Positions 39,320-48,721 of a stretch of DNA of 64,000 nt are shown here, one piece after another (the first letter of the stretch is position 1; each line of letters starts with the position of its first letter). A model generated the notes under the pieces. That model was given only the letters and a program-made list of their open reading frames with translations, did not search any database and was not told the DNA's origin. The stretch covers positions 1 to 64,000 of the forward strand of contig SKKO01000099.1 of the NCBI GenBank assembly GCA_007123715.1, read 5' to 3'. The translations under genes were made by a program, and so were the position numbers. Source of the stretch: Balneolaceae bacterium. GTDB lineage: Bacteria > Bacteroidota > Rhodothermia > Balneolales > Balneolaceae.

Positions 39320-40306
39320 ATGATCATTCCTGACGGAAATCTTCACATATACATGTTAAATGTGGGCCAGGGGGACACTACTGTGATTATTACACCAAAA
39401 GGTAATGTAATTATTGCTGATGTAATGAGGCCTTCAAAAGTAACACAACTGCTCTTGGACCTGGGCATGAAAAACAGAAAGGCGATCTCCAAACTTATCA
39501 TTACTCATCCACATTCTGATCATTTCAGCGGGGCAAACAGGCTTATCAATGATTTTGAAATTCGGCAGGCTACCGTGGCACCATTCTGGCACACTTTTGG
39601 TATGGGGCCGCCAACATACCAGCGCCTTGTCGGGCGTTTTTTTGATGAAGGAACAAATGTTACGTTTTTGTCAGGCTATTCACGCTGGTATCCTGACGGT
39701 GCAATGAAAGAAAGTACAAATGATTCGCACTCTGAAGTAGATCCGGATGCTACTTTTCTTGAAATGCTCGGCCCAACAAATGGCCTGATCAGAATGCTTG
39801 AAGATGCCAATGTCTTCAATACGAACCATCTGTCGATCATGCTCAGATTGCGATGGAAAAATTTCAGTATGATTATTGGAGGTGATGCTCAGATGGAAAA
39901 CTGGGCGTTTTTTGACCAGGAACGTATGCTGGAAGACAAATGTCAGGTACTGCGAACATCTCACCATGGCAGTTCAAACGGAACACAATGGGAGCGGCTC
40001 GATCGGCTCAACCCGTCGCAGGTAATCGTCTCTTCTGACCCCGGCAGAGGACACAGGTTACCCGATCTCACAAGCTCGGCTGTGTTTATGCGATACGACA
40101 ACAACAACACACGAATGGTGGTTACAACGGTTGACTCCGGCACCATTCATCTTGAAGTAAGGCCAAATGGAACAAGAACCACGCGCTGCTTTCATGATTC
40201 CCCGAATGAAACGATTAACTTATCATCATCTTCTCCAATGACAGCTCAAAATAACCCTACCGATTGGGGTGCACTGTTAAATCAGCGTATCCATGAAATG
40301 GGTTAA
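39320..40306 (+). CDS. ComEC/Rec2-like metallo-beta-lactamase-fold hydrolase (stand-alone)
   Basis: IYMLNVGQGDTTVIITPKGNVIIADV, LIITHPHSDHFSGA (HxHxDH), MIIGGDAQMENW, LRTSHHGSSNGTQWE, VIVSSDPGRGH. Confidence 0.88.
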   Translation: MIIPDGNLHIYMLNVGQGDTTVIITPKGNVIIADVMRPSKVTQLLLDLGMKNRKAISKLIITHPHSDHFSGANRLINDFEIRQATVAPFWHTFGMGPPTYQRLVGRFFDEGTNVTFLSGYSRWYPDGAMKESTNDSHSEVDPDATFLEMLGPTNGLIRMLEDANVFNTNHLSIMLRLRWKNFSMIIGGDAQMENWAFFDQERMLEDKCQVLRTSHHGSSNGTQWERLDRLNPSQVIVSSDPGRGHRLPDLTSSAVFMRYDNNNTRMVVTTVDSGTIHLEVRPNGTRTTRCFHDSPNETINLSSSSPMTAQNNPTDWGALLNQRIHEMG

Positions 40307-40439
40307 TATGATACAGATACCTGAGCAGATACAAATTTTAGCTTAATACCGTTTTGTGAAAAAAATACGATTTGGGATGCCGGAACCATTGGAAAATAAG
40401 ACTTCAAATTTTTTATTAATTTCTAAAAAAACCAACCCA

Positions 40440-40757
40440 ATGTCTGAAATAACCAACCTGAAAAAAATACCTGAATACCAGGAAAAATCAATTATCAGCA
40501 GGATACTCTTAAAAAATCCGGGCGGTAATATTACCTGTTTTGCCTTTGGAGAGGGAGAAAGCCTGAGTGAACATACCACCCCTTATGATGCTTTTATCCT
40601 GTGCGTGGAAGGTGAGGCAGAAATTAAAATCGCAGAAGAATTTTATCGGCTTAAAGAAAATGAAACAATCATCCTTCCCGCCAATATACCTCACGCTGTG
40701 AAAGCAATAAGCAATTTCAAAATGTTGCTGGTTATGATAAAATCAGAAAAGAAATAA
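40440..40757 (+). CDS. Small cupin-domain protein (start MSEITNL preferred)
   Basis: EGESLSEHTTPYDAFILCVEGEAEIKIAEEFYRLKENETIILPANIPHAVKAI: two cupin motifs. Confidence 0.85.
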   Translation: MSEITNLKKIPEYQEKSIISRILLKNPGGNITCFAFGEGESLSEHTTPYDAFILCVEGEAEIKIAEEFYRLKENETIILPANIPHAVKAISNFKMLLVMIKSEKK

Positions 40758-40862
40758 TCCTGTAAAACTGAATAAACACCAACACATCATACCCCTTCCC
40801 CCAATGTAATCCCATATGAAAAAGGGACTTTTAAATACCTGATTTTATCAACGAACTGAAGT

Positions 40863-41447
40863 TTATAATAATTTATACTCTTCAGTTTGATAGTATTTTG
40901 GATAAGTATCAATTCTTGCATGAAGCCAATAAACCCCACTTCCAGAAGTGCTTAACCACACTGGCTTATTGCCTGTTATTCGAAGAGTTTCATTCGCAAC
41001 TGTTTTCCAGAAAGCATCAATTTGATTTCGGTTTTTGCATCTTACGAAAGCACCAATATGAGTATAGCAACCCACTTCATTTTTCGGTACCGGTACAATA
41101 AGATCCGCATCTTTTCCAAGATTTTTGAAAGTAACGACCTCTTTTTCGCTGTCAAAGTAGTTTCTGAATGTTTCTGAATCAGGAGACTGACCTGCAAGAA
41201 ATTGGGAATTTACCAGGTTACACTCATAATCGTTATTCAGCTTCTCGTTAGTTAACGGCTTATTCTCCCAAAAAAAAGCTGCGAAGCCACAATTTATAAG
41301 AATATTGTTGTAAAAGGTTCGAAACTCAATGGATGACTTCAGATAATGAAGAAATTGCTTTGTGGAAAGCCGCTCATCATTATAATTAATGTTGAATTTG
41401 AGGTTAGTCTCTGTGGACTCAAGTGGATTTAAACTCCATTTATTCAT
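40863..41447 (-). CDS. DUF6940-like protein
   Basis: CGFAAFFWENKPLT, CNLVNSQFLAGQSPDSETFRNYF, VVTFKNLGKDADLIVPVPKNEVGCYTHIGAFVR pattern. Confidence 0.6.
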   Translation of the reverse strand: MNKWSLNPLESTETNLKFNINYNDERLSTKQFLHYLKSSIEFRTFYNNILINCGFAAFFWENKPLTNEKLNNDYECNLVNSQFLAGQSPDSETFRNYFDSEKEVVTFKNLGKDADLIVPVPKNEVGCYTHIGAFVRCKNRNQIDAFWKTVANETLRITGNKPVWLSTSGSGVYWLHARIDTYPKYYQTEEYKLL

Positions 41448-41684
41448 ATAAACTTCCTGATGATCAATAGTCCCATAGTAACTTAAAATGAGTTGACTGG
41501 CTATCGAATCAATATAGAAATTTTTGAATGGCCGGGAAAATTTCCGTGGGTGACAACAACTTTTCTGGGGCAGCCTGAAAGATGATTACAATAAAAGTCT
41601 CAGATGAAAGGGTATCATGTGCATTTCAGACAGTTTAAAAGTGGAAAACCTATTTTCAGGGAAGAAAAAAACAGTTGACTGAAT

Positions 41685-43469
41685 TTATATCATCAGCTTG
41701 GGTTCATCTAAATCTCTGAATTGCAATGCGTAAAGGTGACTGTACAGACCGTCATTAGTGATCAGTTCAGCGTGTGTTCCGGATTCCACTATGCGGCCAT
41801 CATCAAGTACAAGTATCCGGTCAGCGTTCTGAACGGTTGAAAGCCTGTGCGCTATTACAAATGTGGTGCGGTGTTTCATTAACCTGTACAGGGCCTCCTG
41901 TACCTGGGCTTCCGACTCCGAATCGAGAGAAGAGGTTGCTTCATCCAACAATAAAATTGCCGGATTTTTCAATATGGCACGTGCAATGGCCAGCCGTTGC
42001 TTTTGTCCGCCACTCAGTTTCACCCCTTTTTCACCAATTAAAGAGTCATATCCTTCCGGCATATCTGTTATGAATAAATGTGCATTAGCTGCAGTTGCCG
42101 AATCGATAATCTCATCATCCGTTGCATTCAGATTTCCATATCGAATGTTCTCCTTTACAGAAGTTCCAAAAAGATGAACTTCCTGAGGAACCATCGCTAT
42201 CTTATCTCTGAGGGATTTAAGCTGAAAATTTTTAATATGGGTACCATCCAGAGTGATTGAACCTTCATGAGGATCATAAAACCTGGGTATGAGGTTAAGC
42301 AGGGTTGTTTTACCTGCCCCGCTTGGGCCTACAAGGGCAATAGTCTGCCCTGGCTCGGCTTCGAATGAGATCTCTTTAAGTACGGGGCGATTCTCATCAT
42401 AGCTAAACCATACATTCTCTGCCCGTATCGCACCTTTAACGTGCCCGACAATTTTTGCGCCCGGAGAATCCTCAATTTCAGGTATCTCCTCCAGCAGTTC
42501 AAAGATTCGCTCCGTCGCCCCTGCCGCAGTGTTGATTGCAGCATACAGCCTGGAAGTCTGGCTTACAGACCTTGATATATTTAATGCATAGATGATGAAT
42601 GCAACCAGATCGCCGGCGGTCAGTCGGCCGGCCAGTACTTCAATGCCGCCATACCAAAAAATAACAATCAGGGTACTCATAAAAAGGATCCCTACACCAG
42701 ACCAAAACAACTGGGTAAGAACCACTTTTCTGCGTGCTGTTCCGAACAGCTTCTCAACAGCATGATTGTATCGGTTAACTTCATAATCTTCACGGACAAA
42801 TGCCTTAACCAGTCTTATTGCTCCCAATGCGTCTTCCGCCACGGCTGTCGATTCAGCCAGGTCATCCTGAATACTTCGGGACAGAATTCGGATTTTCTGC
42901 CCGAAATACCGCGTTGCAATGGTAATGAGGGGTACCGTCAGAAAGATGACGATACTGAGCCTCCAGTTAAGAACTACCATCAATGCCACAGAACCTATCA
43001 GTGAGAAGGTAATCGTGAACATTTGCGGCAGGGAGTCGGTGAGCGCAGTACGGATAGAACCTACATCATTGGTCAGCCTGGAAGTAATTTCACCCAGCCT
43101 GCGTTCTGCATAAAATTTAAATCCAAGCTTGTGAAGGTGCTCATATACATTTTTTCTAAGATCGGTAATCACCCGTTCGCCCACCCATTCCAGGTGGTAA
43201 TTGCCTGTAAAAGAAAAGAGGGCCTGAAGTATAAAAAGGCCCAGCAGGCCAATTGCAAGCAGATTCAGCAGATCCCGGTTTCCGGCTTCGAAAACAGCGT
43301 CAAGAAGTTCCCTCAGGCCAAGCGGAACTGTAAGCCAGATTGCTGAGGCTATGAGTACAGCAACCGTAGCAAGGTAAAATCTAAGCCTGTATGGTTTTGA
43401 TAATGCAAATATTTCACTCAGTGTTTTTCTGAGTGTTTTAATATTCCTTTCTTCTTTTTCTGATGGCAC
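41685..43469 (-). CDS. ABC transporter, fused permease/ATP-binding protein (MsbA-like exporter)
   Basis: Six TM domain; ALVGPSGAGKTTLLNLI, VKLSGGQKQRLAIARAILKNPAILLLDEATSSLDSESE. Confidence 0.95.
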   Translation of the reverse strand: MPSEKEERNIKTLRKTLSEIFALSKPYRLRFYLATVAVLIASAIWLTVPLGLRELLDAVFEAGNRDLLNLLAIGLLGLFILQALFSFTGNYHLEWVGERVITDLRKNVYEHLHKLGFKFYAERRLGEITSRLTNDVGSIRTALTDSLPQMFTITFSLIGSVALMVVLNWRLSIVIFLTVPLITIATRYFGQKIRILSRSIQDDLAESTAVAEDALGAIRLVKAFVREDYEVNRYNHAVEKLFGTARRKVVLTQLFWSGVGILFMSTLIVIFWYGGIEVLAGRLTAGDLVAFIIYALNISRSVSQTSRLYAAINTAAGATERIFELLEEIPEIEDSPGAKIVGHVKGAIRAENVWFSYDENRPVLKEISFEAEPGQTIALVGPSGAGKTTLLNLIPRFYDPHEGSITLDGTHIKNFQLKSLRDKIAMVPQEVHLFGTSVKENIRYGNLNATDDEIIDSATAANAHLFITDMPEGYDSLIGEKGVKLSGGQKQRLAIARAILKNPAILLLDEATSSLDSESEAQVQEALYRLMKHRTTFVIAHRLSTVQNADRILVLDDGRIVESGTHAELITNDGLYSHLYALQFRDLDEPKLMI

Positions 43470-43606
43470 GCTGCTTTTATATAGATGAATCTTTCATGGT
43501 AAATAAAACGTTCCAAAAAATGGGTTTTAAAAGGCCATTTCAGAGACCGGGTCCTCGCAGTTCATCGATATGGGAATACCTTTGCCACGACCCTGGATAC
43601 TGTAGC

Positions 43607-43638
43607 CCGGCTCGCCGAGCCGGAATGGTAAAGCCATT
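43607..43638. repeat. Two adjacent short perfect hairpins (REP-like)
   Basis: CCGGCTC-GCC-GAGCCGG followed immediately by AATGG-TAAAG-CCATT. Confidence 0.65.
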
Positions 43639-44035
43639 GAAATCGGAAATACGTGGTTTACAGATATGCGGTATAACGTACTGCCGTACCAAATACCTTA
43701 CAACCTGCGATTATAAATCATTATTTACGAGCTTCAAAAGTCCCACTCATTACGGGTCAGTCTTATAGCTCAACTTCCGCAAAGAGCTGTTGGTATTGCT
43801 ACTCCTGTTTACATTTCGCCGGCACAACAAATCCTATATGGATAACAGATATTCCATGTCGTGGTAAAGGTACCAGAGTCAAACAATCATCAAATGGGTG
43901 TGCCGGATCTATTCTGCTCCGGCATCTGGATCCTGTTTATAGATGATACAGATGCCAAAACCAACAGGCTCCCGGGTAGCACCCCTGTACCATCCATCCA
44001 TAAATCGAAACAGGTATTTTTATAAGGCTTTCAAT

Positions 44036-45400
44036 CTAAACCCGGTTTGGCATTGGCTTCAGGTCAACAAGGTCTTCGATGCGAACCGGAAGCCCTGAAT
44101 CGGTGCTTTTACGTGCCGCCACACCAATGATAATTGACATGACCCCGTCGCGCACTCCGGCCTGCTGCTTCAGTGGATCGGGACGGTTCGGATCTTTGAA
44201 AAGCTGGTCGTTCATAATCGGATCGCCGCCCCAGTGCCCCCCGCTGCCGTGATCAACCCGGATGGTTTGCTCTTCCTGCCGGCCTGAGTAGCGCCGGTTC
44301 GGCATAAAGTGGATTTCTTCATAATTCCTTCTCGGCCATCCCCCGGCGCGAACTTCCAGGCGCCCTTGGGTTCCGTTAAATGCCAGCCAGTACCCTTCGT
44401 GTTCTGTATCAGCGGTAAGAGAATAATTAAGCTGGGCACCATTTGCGTACTTCACCAGTGCGGAGTGTTTGGAGAAAATATCGATCGTTTCACGAAATAC
44501 ACAATTATCTCTCACATAACCGTCGTAGTGCTCATTTTTCGTGTAAAGATTATTGTGATGTTCATCTTGAGTAATATCCCAATAGTACGGGCATTGATCT
44601 GTAAATGCGCAATTTCTGCAGTTCTTGCCCCGAAACGGTCCATTCTTCCCAAATCGTTCCAGTTCCGAATTTGCATACACCTCAACCGGATCGGAATTAA
44701 TAAACCAGTTCACCATGTCGAAATGGTGTGTTGACTTATGCACCCAAAGCGATCCTCCGAACCTGCGATGGCCATGCCAGCGCTGCATATATCGCATCAG
44801 GTGGCTGTGTGAGATATGCCAGTGAAGTTCCACATTTTTCACATCACCAATCCAGCCATCCATGATCAGTTCTTTTACTTTTGCCCGGTAGGGTGGATAG
44901 CGGTAGTTGAACGTTACAATGACATTCCGTCCGTATTTTTTTTCCGCTTCCATGATTTCCTGAGCTTTGTGTTCATCAATCGTCAGGGGCTTTTCAGTAA
45001 TGATATCACATCCATGCTTCATCCCGGTAATAATGTGCTCATGGTGTACATCATCGCGTGAAGTAACAATCAGGGTATCCGGTTTTTCTGTCCTTAACAT
45101 CTCATCCAGGTCAGTGTATGCGGTTAAATCACCGCCAATAAACTCACGTGCGTAAGCCACCCTGCCGGGATTAATGTCACAAATACTCACGAGATCAACA
45201 GTATCCCCGTAGTTTGCGCGGAGGTTGCGGCCAAACATACTCACTCCACGTACACCGGTACCTACGAGAGCCAGTTTTTTCTTTTCACGGAAAATTCCGG
45301 CAGCTTTACTCACAAAGGGTGAACCAAGTATTGTACCACCTGCCATTGCGCCGGTGGTTTTGATAAAGTTTTTTCGGGTGATTTGATTTTTCTGATTCAT
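44036..45400 (-). CDS. Gfo/Idh/MocA family oxidoreductase, Tat-like signal, with Cys cluster
   Basis: QITRKNFIKTTGAMAGG; KLALVGTGVRGVSMFGRNL; DIITEKPLTIDEHKAQ; insert GKNCRNCAFTDQCPYYW. Confidence 0.92.
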   Translation of the reverse strand: MNQKNQITRKNFIKTTGAMAGGTILGSPFVSKAAGIFREKKKLALVGTGVRGVSMFGRNLRANYGDTVDLVSICDINPGRVAYAREFIGGDLTAYTDLDEMLRTEKPDTLIVTSRDDVHHEHIITGMKHGCDIITEKPLTIDEHKAQEIMEAEKKYGRNVIVTFNYRYPPYRAKVKELIMDGWIGDVKNVELHWHISHSHLMRYMQRWHGHRRFGGSLWVHKSTHHFDMVNWFINSDPVEVYANSELERFGKNGPFRGKNCRNCAFTDQCPYYWDITQDEHHNNLYTKNEHYDGYVRDNCVFRETIDIFSKHSALVKYANGAQLNYSLTADTEHEGYWLAFNGTQGRLEVRAGGWPRRNYEEIHFMPNRRYSGRQEEQTIRVDHGSGGHWGGDPIMNDQLFKDPNRPDPLKQQAGVRDGVMSIIIGVAARKSTDSGLPVRIEDLVDLKPMPNRV

Positions 45401-45413
45401 AAGTGTTTCATTT

Positions 45414-46691
45414 TTAGATGATGTATTCAGAGGGGCAGGTTACGACTTCCCCGGTTTTTGCAGCTTGTTCAGCCAAAAGAGTCCAGATAGAGGCGTTATA
45501 ACCCTCATTAGTGAGTTTTTCAGGGGCGCTGCCTTTTCTTACAAAATTGATAAATCCCTCCAAATAAAGAAGTGTATCATCAAGAGCATAATCGGGTGTT
45601 ATATATTTTCCCCCAATACGGATGGGTGCATCAGGAATCCAGGTAGCACCACCAATCGGGATCACTTCATTATCCCCGCCCAGGATGGTTTTTATCAGAT
45701 CTTCGAGTGCAGGAGGAGTTTCCGGAAATTCCTCGTATTGCATATTCGATTCAAGTTCCATTGTACCGTCATTACCAAGAACCTGAACCTGCATCCCATT
45801 ATGTTTATTACTGGTTATACAATCGTAGGTGAAGTGGATGTCACCAGGATATTTGAATACAAATGCGAAATTATCATATACTTCTCTCCCATCGTTAAAG
45901 AAGTTGATACTGCCGCTGCCCATTACCGATTCCGGAAGGGCACCAAGTACCCAGTTGGCCACCTGAAAATGATGAGACCCCAATTCAGTTATCATACCGG
46001 CAGAGAATTCATCATAAAACCTCCAGTTACGCTGTCTGTCGAGGGGAGTTCCGCGACCGCCCGTATCACTGTAAAAGACCCAATCCGTGTTTCGGTGCCA
46101 CCATGCCCGGAGCATGGTAATCGGGCCGATATCGCCGCGGTGTAGGCGCTCCATAGCATCAAGATAAACCGGATTGAATAATCGCTGATGTCCGATCAGC
46201 AGAATATTGCCTGTTTCCTTATATGCATCGTACATTGCTTTGACATCCTCAAGGGTACGTGCCATTGATTTTTCACAGAACACATGAAGGCCCGCCTTCA
46301 GGCAGTTAATGGTCTGGTGTGCATGTTCATAGAGCGGGGATGCGATCACTACGGCATCCAATTCCACTTTTTCTATCATTTCACGGTAGTCGAAAAAGGC
46401 TTCAGCTTTTCCATCTGTCTGTTCAATGGCCCGTTGGTAGTGTGGTTCGTACGTATCACAAACGGCAGCTATTTCAAGATTCATGGTCTTTTCGAGCTCC
46501 TGCAAATTGTATACAAGGCCTCTTCCGCGGGAACCGACTCCGATCACACCTACCCTTACCCGGTCAGAGGCATTGCGTCCAGCCGGAGCAGGATCATTAA
46601 ATATATTGAACCAGGGCATTGCAGTTGTCATGACAGATGAACCTGCCAGGGCTGCAGTCATCTCTAAAAATCTTCTTCGATCTATGTACAT
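45414..46691 (-). CDS. Gfo/Idh/MocA family oxidoreductase, Tat-exported
   Basis: MYIDRRRFLEMTAALAGSSVM; VRVGVIGVGSRGRGLVYNL; HVFCEKSMARTLEDVKAM. Confidence 0.92.
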   Translation of the reverse strand: MYIDRRRFLEMTAALAGSSVMTTAMPWFNIFNDPAPAGRNASDRVRVGVIGVGSRGRGLVYNLQELEKTMNLEIAAVCDTYEPHYQRAIEQTDGKAEAFFDYREMIEKVELDAVVIASPLYEHAHQTINCLKAGLHVFCEKSMARTLEDVKAMYDAYKETGNILLIGHQRLFNPVYLDAMERLHRGDIGPITMLRAWWHRNTDWVFYSDTGGRGTPLDRQRNWRFYDEFSAGMITELGSHHFQVANWVLGALPESVMGSGSINFFNDGREVYDNFAFVFKYPGDIHFTYDCITSNKHNGMQVQVLGNDGTMELESNMQYEEFPETPPALEDLIKTILGGDNEVIPIGGATWIPDAPIRIGGKYITPDYALDDTLLYLEGFINFVRKGSAPEKLTNEGYNASIWTLLAEQAAKTGEVVTCPSEYII

Positions 46692-46702
46692 AGTAGTATT
46701 AT

Positions 46703-47629
46703 TTAGCTATTAATCTTCTCAAACAAGTTTATACGGGCTTCACCCGATTCATAATTAATTTTGATGGGTTCCATTCCTTCGTACTGGTCTAAAACCTCAT
46801 AAATTTTCTCATCGGGCATCACTAAAAAGGCAGTGGACATCATTTCAGCCAATACCGGAGATTCAGCCATCACACTTACCGAAATACATTGTTCCACAGG
46901 CATACAGGTTAACGGGTCAATCACATGCATATGATTTTTCAGGCTGCCGTCATCATCCACAAAAAAATTACTTGAGGTGGAAACAGAACCGCCAATTATT
47001 TCAAAATGGTGAACAGGCTTGCCAGGATTCAGGTAATGATTCATCCCGATTTTCCAGGCTCCGCCGGCAGGGTGATCACCCATGGCCAGTATAGAACTTT
47101 CCCCAAAGCTGATAAACGCGCATTTCACTTTTACATTTTCGAGTATCTCCCTGATTTTCTCCAGGGCATATCCTTTACCAAAACCACCGAGATCTATTTC
47201 CAGCTTTGGGCTGCTGAACCTTATCGTTTTGGCCGACTCATCCATGTGGATATTTTTCATTCCCAGTGTTACCCTGAGATCCTCCCATTCAGAGTTTGGC
47301 AGCTCGCCCAGACGATTATTTTTCCAATAATCCATCATCGGCCGAAGAGTTACATCAAAAGCTCCCCCTGTAATATCGTTGCATAGGATACATGCTTTGA
47401 TGATGTCAAAAAGTTCATCATCAAGCCTGCAATCATTGCTTTTCGCAATCCGGTTCATTTCCGAAACATCGCTTTCGGGCCGGAACCTGCTGAGTTTACC
47501 TTCAATTCTGGTTACTTCACGTTTTATCAGCATAAATACCCTATCACCTTCCTCATCCTCCAGACCAGGTAGAATGGCATTAAACCGGGTACCCATGGCA
47601 AAAAACGTATTATGGTAAATTCTGCTCAT
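46703..47629 (-). CDS. apbE: FAD:protein FMN transferase (ApbE family)
   Basis: TFFAMGTRFNAILPG, GGAFDVTLRPMMDYW, LEIDLGGFGKGYALEKI, HMHVIDPLTCMPVEQCISVSVMAESPVLAEMMSTAFLVM. Confidence 0.92.
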   Translation of the reverse strand: MSRIYHNTFFAMGTRFNAILPGLEDEEGDRVFMLIKREVTRIEGKLSRFRPESDVSEMNRIAKSNDCRLDDELFDIIKACILCNDITGGAFDVTLRPMMDYWKNNRLGELPNSEWEDLRVTLGMKNIHMDESAKTIRFSSPKLEIDLGGFGKGYALEKIREILENVKVKCAFISFGESSILAMGDHPAGGAWKIGMNHYLNPGKPVHHFEIIGGSVSTSSNFFVDDDGSLKNHMHVIDPLTCMPVEQCISVSVMAESPVLAEMMSTAFLVMPDEKIYEVLDQYEGMEPIKINYESGEARINLFEKINS

Positions 47630-47674
47630 AACTGAATGATAGAACTTTCAAACCTAATTTTCAGGTTCATTATG

Positions 47675-48721
47675 TTAAATATTTTCAAACGGCTCTACAA
47701 ATTTTTGTTTATTTGCAGATCTGTAAATGGCTTCAGCCACTGCCAGTGACCGAAGTGCGTCCTCACCTGAAACCTGCGGGATTTGATTGCTCAGAATCGC
47801 TTCAACGATTTGTGAGTACTGCCTGGCATGAAGCGCGGCATGCATTCCTGCGAGCGGATCGGCGGCTCCGGATCCACCCGTCTCTTTTGGGGTATCTGAA
47901 GCTTGATTTTCTTCATCAGAAAGTAATACAAAATGGTCGTCTTGAAGTATGGCAGTGCCCTTTGTGCCATTGACCTCAATAAAGCGTGGCTGGGCAGGAA
48001 CAATGGAGGTGGACGCTTCAAAAACACCCATCGCCCCATTCATGAATTTCATAATGGCAACGGCATTGTCTTCGGCTTCAATTCCCGGATGGGTTAGTGT
48101 TCCTTTGATTGCAGAAAGCCCGTGTATATCGCCCATAATCCATAACAGGAGGTCGATGGTGTGAATCGCCTGGTTTATTACCGCACCGCCGCCATCCATT
48201 TTATGGGTACCTCTCCATCCGGAATTCTGATAATAGGCCACGTCACGAAACCATTTTACGGCTGCACGTACCATTACCGGTTCTCCGATGGATCCGTTCT
48301 GAACAGCATTCTTCATTTTAACTGCACCATCAAGAAACCGGTTTTGATAAATTACAGCCAGCTCCACTCCATTCAGCTTGCAGCATTCAATGAGTTCTTT
48401 GCCACGGGCAGTTGTTACTTCGATCGGTTTTTCAACAATAACATGTTTCCCTGCTTCTGCAGCCAGTTTTCCGTAATCAAGATGAGTACCACTGGGGGTA
48501 CAGATAACCACTGCTTCCAGTGCAGTTTGGGATAACAATTCAATGCAGGAATGATAAACCGGCACATCAAATGATTCAGAAAATTTTCTTCGGTTTGCAT
48601 CGCTTCTGCTGCAGGCTGCTGTCAGCTCTGCATCTTTCAGCGATTGTATCGCTTTCGCATGAGTGGCTGCAATATTGCCCAAACCCACAATGCCAAACCT
48701 CAATTTTCTTTCATCACTCAT
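47675..48721 (-). CDS. Gfo/Idh/MocA family oxidoreductase (cytoplasmic; no signal peptide)
   Basis: LRFGIVGLGNIAATHAKAIQSL; VVICTPSGTHLDYGKLAAEAGKHVIVEKPIEVT. Confidence 0.94.
   Translation of the reverse strand: MSDERKLRFGIVGLGNIAATHAKAIQSLKDAELTAACSRSDANRRKFSESFDVPVYHSCIELLSQTALEAVVICTPSGTHLDYGKLAAEAGKHVIVEKPIEVTTARGKELIECCKLNGVELAVIYQNRFLDGAVKMKNAVQNGSIGEPVMVRAAVKWFRDVAYYQNSGWRGTHKMDGGGAVINQAIHTIDLLLWIMGDIHGLSAIKGTLTHPGIEAEDNAVAIMKFMNGAMGVFEASTSIVPAQPRFIEVNGTKGTAILQDDHFVLLSDEENQASDTPKETGGSGAADPLAGMHAALHARQYSQIVEAILSNQIPQVSGEDALRSLAVAEAIYRSANKQKFVEPFENI

Noticed and set aside
43463-43768. 101-aa ORF upstream of the ABC transporter
   Set aside because: Runs through palindromic intergenic sequence; no domain or RBS.
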